Notes under the pieces: model-generated
Told to the model about the DNA's origin: nothing
Database searches by the model: none
The model's input: only the letters and a program-made list of their open reading frames with translations
Translations under genes and position numbers: made by a program
In this document: in pieces, positions 1 to 6,814 of the stretch
Layout: every line of letters begins with the position of its first letter
Position numbering within the stretch: position 1 is the first letter of the stretch
DNA from: Legionellaceae bacterium
GTDB lineage: Bacteria; Pseudomonadota; Gammaproteobacteria; Legionellales; Legionellaceae
Length of the DNA stretch: 12,151 bases
Reading direction: 5' to 3'
Assembly (NCBI GenBank): GCA_030696465.1
Contig: JAUYSE010000217.1
Span: forward strand, 1-12,151

Positions 1-28
1 TTACATCTATCATCAACATCGTTCTGGA

Positions 29-49
29 TACCGCGGACAAGCCGCGGTA
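29..49. repeat. GC-rich palindromic hairpin
   Basis: An 8-bp perfect stem (TACCGCGG at 29-36 pairing with CCGCGGTA at 42-49) closes a 5-nt loop. It is the most GC-rich spot in an AT-rich gene-free stretch and no T-run follows on either strand, so it does not look like an intrinsic terminator. Extragenic palindromes of this kind are common in host-associated gammaproteobacteria. Whether this one recurs elsewhere in the genome cannot be seen here. Confidence 0.6.
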
Positions 50-56
50 CGTAGGA

Positions 57-121
57 GCTCTGAGCATCGGTGCGTAAGGTGCGTAATAGGGGCTCTGAGC
101 ATCGGTACGTAAGGTGCGTAA
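57..121 (+). repeat. Two-copy 30-bp direct repeat (period 35)
   Basis: Copies lie at 57-86 and 92-121 and differ at one base (G at 72, A at 107), separated by 5 nt. Each unit begins GCTCTGAGCATCGG and ends in a nested short repeat GGTGCGTAA. The core GGTGCGTAAGG (69-79) is also the terminal sequence of the repeat element at 6521-6682 and of the copy at 7280-7298, so this block probably belongs to the same repeat family. No gene is visible in 1-200: all three forward frames close within the first 112 nt, and a small partial reading frame entering from the left cannot be excluded. Confidence 0.7.
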
Positions 122-201
122 CATGAGTAAGTAATTTAAAGGTTGTAATTATACCTATCATTCTCTATTTTAGTCAAAACGATACTGCAAGGTATTGTCT
201 C

Positions 202-231
202 TTGGGTAAACCCTCAAAAATTTGTTATACT
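202..231 (+). promoter_or_regulatory. Probable sigma-70 promoter of the GtrA-family gene
   Basis: TTGGGT (202-207) and TATACT (226-231) are separated by 18 nt. A start site near 238 would give a leader of about 36 nt before the ATG at 274. Because transcription would begin after 202, the promoter also argues against the longer TTG-initiated reading frame. Confidence 0.5.
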
Positions 232-273
232 ACGCCCGGCTACTTAATAAGCACAGGCTTGGAGACTTTGTTA

Positions 274-708
274 ATGAATACCAGTACTTCCCTATTACAG
301 TGGTTAAAAACATTATATAAGCACACCGTTGTTCGCTTTATTATCGCCGGCAGCATTAATACGGTAATAGCCTATCTTCTCTATTTAGCGTTCTTAACGG
401 TTGCCACTTACAACGTAGCATACACCCTTTCTTTTATGCTGAGTGTGATAGTGTCCTATTTACTCAATTTATTTTTTGTCTTTAGAACAAAAATCTCATT
501 AAAAACCAGTTTACAATTTCCGCTTGTGTATGTTTTTCAGTTTGCGCTAGGGGTATCCACGCTCAATTTTCTGATCAATGTTCTCCATATTCGGCCGCAA
601 ATTGCGCCCTTACTGGTGGTAATTATTTCGACCCCCATTACCTATGTATTAATCCGCTTAGTCTTGACAAAAAAACACAAAGTCTTGCCTACCTCTGAAT
701 GCGATTGA
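274..708 (+). CDS. GtrA-family small integral membrane protein
   Basis: The protein has 144 residues from the ATG at 274, which has GGAG at 261-264 about 9 nt upstream. An in-frame TTG at 202 would add 24 residues but lacks a ribosome site and overlaps the promoter. Four hydrophobic helices are visible, at roughly residues 21-42, 46-70, 84-103 and 110-132. The opening RFIIAGSINTVIAYLLY and the SYLLNLFFVFR segment at the end of helix 2 match the GtrA/DPMS pattern. Family members are inner-membrane proteins, often thought to help move polyprenyl-linked sugars for O-antigen, teichoic acid or arabinan modification. No glycosyltransferase partner lies nearby, so the substrate is unknown. It precedes gltA by 100 nt but is probably a separate unit. 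Confidence 0.8.
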   Translation: MNTSTSLLQWLKTLYKHTVVRFIIAGSINTVIAYLLYLAFLTVATYNVAYTLSFMLSVIVSYLLNLFFVFRTKISLKTSLQFPLVYVFQFALGVSTLNFLINVLHIRPQIAPLLVVIISTPITYVLIRLVLTKKHKVLPTSECD

Positions 709-726
709 AAGTGTAGGTTTTAAAAA

Positions 727-760
727 AATAGTGGTATACTTCTGTTAAAATATCACTATT
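727..760. promoter_or_regulatory. Inverted repeat overlapping the likely gltA promoter
   Basis: AATAGTGGTAT (727-737) and ATATCACTATT (750-760) form an 11-bp inverted repeat with one mismatch (a G-U pair in RNA) and a 12-nt spacer. The left arm overlaps TATACT (735-740), which is preceded by TG at 732-733 and so reads as an extended -10 box for gltA; no good -35 is present. The arm spacing of about two helical turns fits a dimeric repressor site. As RNA the same sequence on the minus strand would be a hairpin followed by a U-run (A-run at 722-728), so an antisense terminator is the alternative. Confidence 0.4.
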
Positions 761-808
761 AAAAAACTCGGTGGCACAATTATCACCTGCTTTTTGCAAG
801 GAACAATC

Positions 809-2080
809 ATGAACAAAAAAGAAGCAAACCTGGTCGTAAACAATCAAGAACCTATTACACTGCCTATACACAGCCCCACATTGGGTAATGATGTGATCGA
901 TATCGGTCAATTGGCAACGCACGATCTCTATACTTATGATCCCGGTTTTATGTCAACGGCCTCTTGTGAATCTAAAATCACATACATCGACGGCGACAAC
1001 GGCATTTTGTTATACCGCGGATACCCCATAGAGCAGCTCGCAGAAAAAAAAGATTTCTTAGAAGTATGTTACTTATTACTCAATGGTGAATTACCAGATG
1101 CGGATGAAAGCTATGAGTTTGTCTCATCGATTAAAAAGCACACCATGGTGCACCAACAGATGTACAATTTTTTAAATGGCTTTCGTCGAGATGCCCACCC
1201 TATGGCCATTATGGTCGGAGTAGTCGGTGCTTTATCTGCGTTTTATCATGATTCCATGGATCTCAATAACGCGCACGATCGTTATACCTCTGCCATCCGT
1301 TTAATTGCCAAAATGCCTACTTTAGCCGCCATGAGCTATAAGTATTCTATTGGGCAACCTTACATGCATCCACAAAATCATATGTCCTATGCAGAGAATT
1401 TTCTCTATATGATGTTTGGCGTACCTTCAGAAGATTATGTACCTAATCCAGTACTCGTCAGTGCTATGGATGTTATCTTCACCTTACACGCAGATCATGA
1501 ACAAAATGCGTCTACGTCTACAGTACGCCTTGCGGGATCCACTGGCGCTAACCCTTTTGCCTGTATTTCAGCAGGGATTGGTGCTTTGTGGGGCCCCGCA
1601 CACGGTGGTGCCAATGAAGCTTGCCTGAATATGTTGCATGAAATTGGCGACATTGAAAATATTCCACATTACATTCAGCGCGCAAAAGATAAAAATGATT
1701 CTTTCCGATTGATGGGTTTTGGACATCGCGTCTACAAAAGCTACGATCCACGCGCTAAAGTGATGCGCAAAACCTGCTATGAGGTCTTAAATGCGGTCGG
1801 TGCGCAAAATGAGCCTTTATTTAAGCTCGCACTTGAACTAGAGCGTATTGCTTTAGAAGATCCGTATTTCGTCGAGAAAAAACTCTACCCTAATGTTGAT
1901 TTTTATTCGGGACTCACACTGAGTGCTATTGGGATTCCAACCAACATGTTTACGGTTATTTTTGCCTTAGCACGTACGGTTGGATGGATGTCTCATTGGA
2001 TGGAAATGGTAGAAACCAAATCTAAAATCGGTAGACCACGTCAGTTGTATACGGGTGAAGGACGACGAGATGTGCCTTAA
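809..2080 (+). CDS. gltA: Citrate synthase (hexameric, type II)
   Basis: This enzyme condenses acetyl-CoA with oxaloacetate to citrate, the entry step of the TCA cycle, in the cytoplasm. The product has 423 residues from the ATG at 809, with AAGGA at 798-802, against 427 in E. coli. It aligns along its whole length with the E. coli enzyme as I know it. The catalytic residues are present: His265 in GPAHGGANEA, His306 in GFGHRVYK and Asp364 in NVDFYSG, plus HADHEQN at 227-233. The N-terminal beta domain (DPGFMSTASCESKITYIDG) typical of type II enzymes is intact. The residue equivalent to E. coli Cys206 is Ser207, and Arg109 of the NADH site is Lys110. A TTG at 794 is in frame but lies upstream of the ribosome site, so it was not used. 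Confidence 0.98.
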   Translation: MNKKEANLVVNNQEPITLPIHSPTLGNDVIDIGQLATHDLYTYDPGFMSTASCESKITYIDGDNGILLYRGYPIEQLAEKKDFLEVCYLLLNGELPDADESYEFVSSIKKHTMVHQQMYNFLNGFRRDAHPMAIMVGVVGALSAFYHDSMDLNNAHDRYTSAIRLIAKMPTLAAMSYKYSIGQPYMHPQNHMSYAENFLYMMFGVPSEDYVPNPVLVSAMDVIFTLHADHEQNASTSTVRLAGSTGANPFACISAGIGALWGPAHGGANEACLNMLHEIGDIENIPHYIQRAKDKNDSFRLMGFGHRVYKSYDPRAKVMRKTCYEVLNAVGAQNEPLFKLALELERIALEDPYFVEKKLYPNVDFYSGLTLSAIGIPTNMFTVIFALARTVGWMSHWMEMVETKSKIGRPRQLYTGEGRRDVP

Positions 2081-2115
2081 GAACTGTAAATGAATAACTT
2101 GGAAATTTACAGTTC
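2081..2115. terminator. Hairpin between convergent gltA and deoB
   Basis: An 11-bp stem pairs 2081-2091 with 2105-2115 around a 13-nt loop. It begins one base after the gltA stop and ends one base before the deoB stop codon, filling nearly the whole 36-nt gap between the two converging genes. No U-run follows on either strand, so it is not a textbook intrinsic terminator. It may still protect the 3' ends of both transcripts or help termination in both directions. Confidence 0.5.
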
Positions 2116-2116
2116 C

Positions 2117-3358
2117 TTAAAGAGGGATAAACGAAACCCCGGCATCCAGTGCCGGGATTTCTAAAACCGTTGCTAGGCTTTGCCCCATATCCGCAAAAGT
2201 GTCTCGTCTTCCAATAAAGAACGATACGGGCTCCAATTGCTGTGAGCATATTTTTGGGCTATACATCAAAACCGGTACGTGTTCGCGGGTATGATCAGAA
2301 CCCGGAGCAGTGGGATCACAACCGTGATCGGCCGACAGCAGCACTACATCATCTGGTTGCATCAACGCCAAAAACTCTGGCAAACGTGCATCAAAGGCTT
2401 CTAAAGCGCGTGCGTACCCAGCAACATCTCGTCTATGCCCATAGGAAGAATCAAAATCAACAAAATTCGTAAACACTATTCCACCCGCAGGCAGCGTTTT
2501 AAATGCCTGCAAAGTCGCATCAAATAAGGCCATATTACCATCTGCCTTGATGCATTGTGATAAACCTCTATGCGCAAAAATATCGCCTATTTTTCCAATG
2601 CCAATCACTTCACGGCCCGCTGCAAATAGAGCATCCAATAAAGTGGGTTTTGGAGGAGGAATCGCATAATCACGTCGATTTGCGGTACGTTGAAACGCTC
2701 CTGGCTCGCCAATAAATGGCCGCGCAATTACGCGTCCAATGGAATAAGGATCTACCAAACGCCTGGCGATTTCACAAATTTCATATAAACGTGTTAAACC
2801 AAAATATGTTTCATGTGCCGCAATTTGAAAAACACTGTCCCCTGAGGTATATACAATTGGTTTTCCACTGCGAATATGTTCTTCACCCAAGTCGCGTATA
2901 ATATCGGTGCCTGAGGCATGCTTTTCGCCTAAAACCCCTGGCAAAGCTACTTCTTCAATGAAGGCTTCAATCAGTTCTTTAGGAAAGCAGCGCTCTGTAT
3001 TAGGGAAATAACCCCAATCGGTCTCCAAAGGGACGCCTGCTAATTCCCAGTGACCACTTGGGGTGTCTTTTCCTGGGCTTTTTTCTACCGCATAACCATA
3101 CAAGCCGATAGGCAATGGATGCTCAGATAAATTATAACGCGCAGAGGCAGAACTCGCGGTTGCCGCATGATATAAACCCAATTGAATCAAATGAGGAATA
3201 TGCAAAGGACCGGAGCGCCCTTCTGATGCCTGCCCTTGTTGACAAGCATCGACAATATGGCCCAAAGTATCTGCGCCCTCATCTCCATAAGATACAGCGT
3301 CTACACTGGCGCCAATACCTAAAGAATCCAGCAACAAAATACATACGCGTCCAGTCAT
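2117..3358 (-). CDS. deoB: Phosphopentomutase
   Basis: DeoB interconverts ribose-1-phosphate or deoxyribose-1-phosphate with the 5-phosphates, linking nucleoside breakdown to central metabolism. The protein has 413 residues (E. coli 407) and belongs to the alkaline-phosphatase-like metalloenzymes. Visible metal and active-site motifs are LLLDSLGIG (Asp11), GKDTPSGHWE (Thr99, the phosphorylated residue type), DFDSSYGHRRD (Asp303, His308), ADHGCDPT (Asp344, His345) and SDHTREH (His356). It is the last gene of the operon behind two transporters: the ATG lies 4 nt after the upstream stop, and its ribosome site AAGGAG (3371-3366) is formed by the last two sense codons of that gene, so translation is probably coupled. 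No nucleoside phosphorylase or deoC is in view. Confidence 0.97.
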   Translation of the reverse strand: MTGRVCILLLDSLGIGASVDAVSYGDEGADTLGHIVDACQQGQASEGRSGPLHIPHLIQLGLYHAATASSASARYNLSEHPLPIGLYGYAVEKSPGKDTPSGHWELAGVPLETDWGYFPNTERCFPKELIEAFIEEVALPGVLGEKHASGTDIIRDLGEEHIRSGKPIVYTSGDSVFQIAAHETYFGLTRLYEICEIARRLVDPYSIGRVIARPFIGEPGAFQRTANRRDYAIPPPKPTLLDALFAAGREVIGIGKIGDIFAHRGLSQCIKADGNMALFDATLQAFKTLPAGGIVFTNFVDFDSSYGHRRDVAGYARALEAFDARLPEFLALMQPDDVVLLSADHGCDPTAPGSDHTREHVPVLMYSPKICSQQLEPVSFFIGRRDTFADMGQSLATVLEIPALDAGVSFIPL

Positions 3359-3362
3359 GCGT

Positions 3363-4643
3363 TTACTCCTTCATCGCATGGCAATAGGTTTCTTTGAGTC
3401 CGGATATCAAGACAATGGCAAAGAAGATACCTAAAGGTAACATGCCTGCGGCATACTGATATGCCGATAAAGCATACACCGGAACCCCATTGACGAGAGG
3501 TGCATCTCCATAAGAAACTAACAAATGGCTAAATAAATTCTGGTAAATCACATAGCCACCCTGTGTACAAATAGAAATCGCACTCACTGCCGTTGCCGTA
3601 AATAGTGGCGAATTACTCTCTGCCACATAAGCATAACTAATCACTTGCCCTGCCGTCAAAAATCCGAGTAAAAAGAAGCAAATTTGCATCCATCCCAAAG
3701 ATACTGGCAGATATAAAATAACGAGTAACGTTACCAATGCTAAAGTTGCAGAAATTTGCATCGGAAGAATACGACGACCCCAACGATCTGAAATCCAGCC
3801 GATAATCGGGCCCCCAAAAATACAGCCTGAAAATAACATCATGTTACATAAAGAGGCGTCTTCTTTCCCTATATTCAAGCGTTGCATTAAATATAAAGAA
3901 CCCATCATCGCGCCAAACACCGCAATAGCCATATTCATTAAACTGGTATACGCCGCTGCACGTAATGTTTTTACATTACCATACGACTGCTTCGCAATTT
4001 TTTTAAAGGAATGCTCACTCGCACAACCTTTGTAGGTTGAAGCACGCTCAGCAATTCCCATGTACATAATACCGAGCATGACTACACCCAATAAACCTAC
4101 ATGTTGTAACGCCATACGCCAGCCTTCATAGGCCACCAATTGCGTCAAAGGATATTGAGACACCATCCCGCCAGTCATAGCAATCGTCACAATAATTCCG
4201 GTAACCATGGCCATCTTGTGCGAAGGAAACCAACGCGAAGCTAAACGCACCGGCCCTAAAAAGCAAAACGCACTACCAATCCCTGTAATAAAACGACAGA
4301 CCAATGCCCACGCAAAGGAATCGGTATGCGCTAAAATAAAAGTGCTTGCCACACAGAGTGTCATCGCCACTAAAATGATTTTTTTGGTAGAATATCGATC
4401 GAGCAAATATCCTGCTAAGAATAGAAAAATAACATTTGCCCCATAATATATACTGGAAAGATATGCCATTTTATCTGCATGGATGTGAAAATCTCGCATA
4501 ATATTATCTGCAATGGAAGCAAACATATTACCTTGAATAAATTCATAAAAGAAAAACAAAGAAGCCGAAAAACAAACCAACCAAGAGGTCAGATTGCTTT
4601 GTTTCGCTTCAGTTACACCTAATTCCGAGGTTAAAGACATCAT
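3363..4643 (-). CDS. MFS transporter, Pht-like (paralogue 1)
   Basis: A 426-residue major facilitator protein with about 12 hydrophobic helices, acting in the inner membrane. The signature loop between helices 2 and 3 is AGYLLDRYSTKKIIL (77-91), and its counterpart in the second half is GWISDRWGRR (282-291). The N-terminal FFFYEFIQGNMF and the internal AESN segment (341-344) resemble the Pht transporters of Legionella and related intracellular bacteria, which import amino acids or nucleosides. It is clearly a paralogue of the next gene upstream: both share RWFP, QVISY, AESN and a terminal ETYC. Start codon choice is ATG 4643 or the adjacent ATG 4640, with AGGGAG about 8 nt before the first. 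Placement in front of deoB suggests nucleoside or pentose uptake; the substrate is inference. Confidence 0.9.
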   Translation of the reverse strand: MMSLTSELGVTEAKQSNLTSWLVCFSASLFFFYEFIQGNMFASIADNIMRDFHIHADKMAYLSSIYYGANVIFLFLAGYLLDRYSTKKIILVAMTLCVASTFILAHTDSFAWALVCRFITGIGSAFCFLGPVRLASRWFPSHKMAMVTGIIVTIAMTGGMVSQYPLTQLVAYEGWRMALQHVGLLGVVMLGIMYMGIAERASTYKGCASEHSFKKIAKQSYGNVKTLRAAAYTSLMNMAIAVFGAMMGSLYLMQRLNIGKEDASLCNMMLFSGCIFGGPIIGWISDRWGRRILPMQISATLALVTLLVILYLPVSLGWMQICFFLLGFLTAGQVISYAYVAESNSPLFTATAVSAISICTQGGYVIYQNLFSHLLVSYGDAPLVNGVPVYALSAYQYAAGMLPLGIFFAIVLISGLKETYCHAMKE

Positions 4644-4658
4644 CCCTTTCTCTCCCTA

Positions 4659-5939
4659 TCAAATCAGACTTGCCAGCTCATGCTCCGGGCTTGAAGGCGC
4701 AGCATAAGGTTGACAATACGTTTCTCGAATACCCAACAACGCTATAGCTGCTAAAACTAAGGTTACTGGAAACATATATAGTGCATAATGATAATCTGCT
4801 GCTAAATAGTGTCCGGTTGCATTGTGATATTGCAACAAATAGCCGAAACACAATTGTCCTATTGCTCCTCCTCCCATGATAACAACAGATGCTATTGCCG
4901 TGGCAGCACCCACATTCTGCGCTTGATTACTTTCCGCAATCAGAGGATAAGATATCACTTGACTGCTTGTAAAAAAGCCAATACCAAAAAACAACATGCT
5001 CAGTGACCAAACGCCAAACGAAATAGGCAACAATAACAGCACCATCAACAGAAAACTGATGGTTAATCCCGCCCACATCCATGGCAAGCGTCGCCCTTGC
5101 TTATCGGAGTAATACCCCAAAATTGGACAACCCAACATGCTTCCTACAAACAACAAACTGACAACACTACTGGCTTGAATAGGCTCCAAACCATACACTA
5201 CCTCTTGAAAACTGGCGCCCCATAATGCACATAAAATCATAATGGGTAAATTTAAACAGGCTGTGTATAAGCCTGCGAGCCAGGTTTGTGTGTTTTTAAT
5301 GGCGCAAATAAATAAGGGTAAAACCGAACGAGGGGGGGTACTTCTTTGTATTTTTTCTGGAGAATCCATCACCCAATAGGCGATCCACAGCGCAAAAAAT
5401 ACGCCAAGAGCCGCATCTCCGCCTAAAGCCAAACGCCATCCCAAAAGTTTATAGGCGTAAGCGAAAGGGGTATGCGCCATCATCCCACCTAAAAAGGCCA
5501 TGGTCACAATTAAACCTAAAATAAATGCTTGTTTTTGAGCAGGGAACCATCGCGAAACCAAGACCACACAGGCGATAAAACAAAAGGCATTACCGATGCC
5601 CGTTAAACCATGACAAAATGCCGCAAACCAAAAATTTTGTGTCATAGCAAAACCGGCAGTTCCGAGAATACATAAGCCTAAGGCGGCTAAAATAACCCGT
5701 TTTACCGAATAACGATCAAGGATAATTCCGGCTGGAAGGAGAAATAGAACATTGGCCCACAGAAAGGTGCTGGACAGAAAACTTACATCTTGCGCATCGA
5801 TGTTAAAATCTGAGCGCAGAGCAGCATTAATAACATCGAAGATGTTAAGCTGAAAAAACTCATAGAAAAAAAACAGGCCTGCGGAAAGACACACCGACCA
5901 CGCACGTGGGGCAGCAACTAAAGCACGTTTATCTTTCAT
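4659..5939 (-). CDS. MFS transporter, Pht-like (paralogue 2)
   Basis: A 426-residue inner-membrane major facilitator with about 12 helices. Motif A is AGIILDRYSVKRVIL (about 70-84), and the second-half copy is GYYSDKQGRR (about 275-284). It shares FFFYEF near the N-terminus, SQVISY, AESN and ETYC with paralogue 1, but differs in the helix 10-11 region and has a longer hydrophilic C-terminal tail. The ATG at 5939 is preferred over the in-frame TTG at 5954, because the promoter at 5971-5999 would start transcription near 5964 and leave only about 10 nt before the TTG. Neither start has a strong ribosome site. First gene of the operon, it ends 15 nt before paralogue 1. A different substrate from paralogue 1, or a different step, is possible. 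Confidence 0.88.
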   Translation of the reverse strand: MKDKRALVAAPRAWSVCLSAGLFFFYEFFQLNIFDVINAALRSDFNIDAQDVSFLSSTFLWANVLFLLPAGIILDRYSVKRVILAALGLCILGTAGFAMTQNFWFAAFCHGLTGIGNAFCFIACVVLVSRWFPAQKQAFILGLIVTMAFLGGMMAHTPFAYAYKLLGWRLALGGDAALGVFFALWIAYWVMDSPEKIQRSTPPRSVLPLFICAIKNTQTWLAGLYTACLNLPIMILCALWGASFQEVVYGLEPIQASSVVSLLFVGSMLGCPILGYYSDKQGRRLPWMWAGLTISFLLMVLLLLPISFGVWSLSMLFFGIGFFTSSQVISYPLIAESNQAQNVGAATAIASVVIMGGGAIGQLCFGYLLQYHNATGHYLAADYHYALYMFPVTLVLAAIALLGIRETYCQPYAAPSSPEHELASLI

Positions 5940-5970
5940 GGATACCAACGACAAGCTTAAAATACGAGCA

Positions 5971-5999
5971 ATTATAGCGCATCTATCCCTGAATTTAAA
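5971..5999 (-). promoter_or_regulatory. Sigma-70 promoter of the transporter-deoB operon
   Basis: On the minus strand TTTAAA (5999-5994) and a perfect TATAAT (5976-5971) are separated by 17 nt. The predicted start near 5964 gives a leader of about 25 nt to the ATG at 5939. No operator-like palindrome was seen next to it. Confidence 0.65.
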
Positions 6000-6021
6000 C
6001 GCTTTCTTCCCGCCTATTTAT

Positions 6022-6047
6022 AAAAACTTCAAGGGAAGGCCATCCCT
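6022..6047 (-). terminator. Weak possible terminator downstream of the cold-shock gene
   Basis: Reading the minus strand, AGGGA (6047-6043) pairs with TCCCT (6036-6032) around a 6-nt loop, and a run of five Ts follows at 6026-6022 after a 5-nt gap. The stem is short and the gap to the U-run is longer than usual, so read-through into the transporter operon is possible. Confidence 0.3.
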
Positions 6048-6110
6048 CTTCAATATCACGCTAGGCAAATCCACGTCCTTGGGCAGCCCGGCGAGTATTG
6101 TTATCCGCTT

Positions 6111-6347
6111 TTATTCAGCGTCTGCGGTCTCAGCAAGTTCTGCTACAGCCACTACATCCAACGCTTTCAAGCCTTTAGGTCCTTTGTCTAAGACAAACGA
6201 TACTAATTCATTCTCATGTAAGGTTTTAAAGCCTACGCCTTGAATATCTTTATAGTGGACAAATATATCTTGCCCTTCTCGATTGACGATAAACCCAAAT
6301 CCCTTTCGTTCGTTAAACCACTTAACGTGGCCTGTCTCTCGTGACAT
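6111..6347 (-). CDS. Cold-shock-domain nucleic-acid-binding protein
   Basis: A 78-residue CspA-type OB-fold protein that binds single-stranded RNA or DNA in the cytoplasm. The RNA-binding motifs are present: KGFGFIV (15-21, RNP1) after VKWFN, and DIFVHY (27-32, RNP2). The usual HFSAI is replaced by HYKDIQ, and the acidic tail AETADAE extends the domain slightly beyond the usual 65-70 residues. The ATG at 6347 has AGGGAG with a 7-nt gap; an upstream in-frame start at 6380 would lie before the ribosome site and add 11 non-conserved residues. It is monocistronic with its own promoter. Whether it responds to cold or is a constitutive chaperone like CspC/CspE cannot be told from the sequence. Confidence 0.92.
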   Translation of the reverse strand: MSRETGHVKWFNERKGFGFIVNREGQDIFVHYKDIQGVGFKTLHENELVSFVLDKGPKGLKALDVVAVAELAETADAE

Positions 6348-6400
6348 TCGTGCTCTCCCTTGATTTATAACCTTCAACATTGTTATACCATTACAAGCCT

Positions 6401-6429
6401 AGCATACCTAGTTTTTTAGCGATTGTTAA
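6401..6429 (-). promoter_or_regulatory. Promoter of the cold-shock gene with AT-rich upstream tract
   Basis: Minus-strand TTAACA (6429-6424) and TATGCT (6406-6401) are 17 nt apart, giving a start near 6394 and a leader of about 47 nt. Just upstream (6431-6475) are A and T tracts, including an 8-bp AT hairpin (6439-6446 with 6452-6459), that could serve as an UP element. The leader is much shorter than the roughly 160-nt cold-responsive leader of E. coli cspA. Confidence 0.5.
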
Positions 6430-6520
6430 CGGTTTTTCAGATTTTTTATTGAAAAATCTTATTTTTTTAAAATGCGATACTCATTTTGTGTTATTTTAAC
6501 CCAATGTTGATATGCTTTTT

Positions 6521-6682
6521 AACTCCTTACGCACCCACAACTGTCATCCCGGAATTTAGAGAAACTTGAGCGAGTGCTCGAGCTTTAGTTTCTCTTAATG
6601 TCCGGGATCCCTTTATGATTTGGCTCAGTGCTCATTTCTGAGTAGATCTCGCGACGACACTTGTGGGTGCGTAAGGCGAGTT
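6521..6682. mobile_element. MITE-like element with terminal inverted repeats and central palindrome
   Basis: A perfect 16-bp inverted repeat CCTTACGCACCCACAA (6525-6540) returns on the opposite strand at 6661-6676. Pairing resumes outside it (AACTC at 6521-6525 with GAGTT at 6678-6682, allowing a 2-nt offset). Inside lies a long palindrome: ATCCCGGA (6546-6553) pairs with TCCGGGAT (6601-6608), and GAGAAACT (6559-6566) with AGTTTCTC (6587-6594), with a further short stem near the tip. The whole forms a rod about 160 nt long with no coding capacity. This design fits a non-autonomous miniature inverted-repeat element or a large extragenic palindrome; no clear target-site duplication was found. 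With the AT-rich part before it, it accounts for the gene-free stretch 6381-6814. Confidence 0.6.
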
Positions 6683-6758
6683 TTTAAGAAATACCTCTTG
6701 AAACTACTAATTTCCTTACCTTAATGGCAGTGAGGTTTGAGGAGAGCGGGACAAATAG

Positions 6759-6786
6759 TTGATCTCATCATATATTACGGTATGAT
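6759..6786 (+). promoter_or_regulatory. Promoter of the orphan membrane-protein gene
   Basis: TTGATC (6759-6764) and TATGAT (6781-6786) are 16 nt apart. The predicted start near 6793 leaves about 22 nt before the ATG at 6815, room for its ribosome site. This supports the short form of the gene. Confidence 0.5.
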
Positions 6787-6814
6787 AAGTTTTGGATCTA
6801 AAAAAAGGGATTGC

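Noticed and set aside
1..112. 3' end of a gene entering from the left
   Set aside because: Short open frames exist, but they run through the hairpin and tandem repeats and none resembles a known protein end.
57..121. Direct repeats as a CRISPR array
   Set aside because: Only two units, with a 5-nt gap instead of spacers of about 30 nt, and no cas gene in the window.
2242..2472. Plus-strand open frames inside deoB, the transporters, anmK and fabF
   Set aside because: They are antisense shadows of strongly conserved genes, with no ribosome sites or recognisable protein features.
5940..5954. TTG start for MFS paralogue 2
   Set aside because: It lies about 10 nt from the predicted transcription start and has no ribosome site; the ATG at 5939 is simpler.
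6439..6468. Plus-strand terminator made of an AT hairpin and T-run
   Set aside because: No plus-strand gene lies upstream; the tract is better explained as the AT-rich region behind the cold-shock promoter.
6737..6814. Longer form of the orphan membrane gene from a TTG
   Set aside because: The added 26 codons would start upstream of the best promoter; GAGGAG follows the TTG rather than preceding it; the ATG at 6815 has its own ribosome site.
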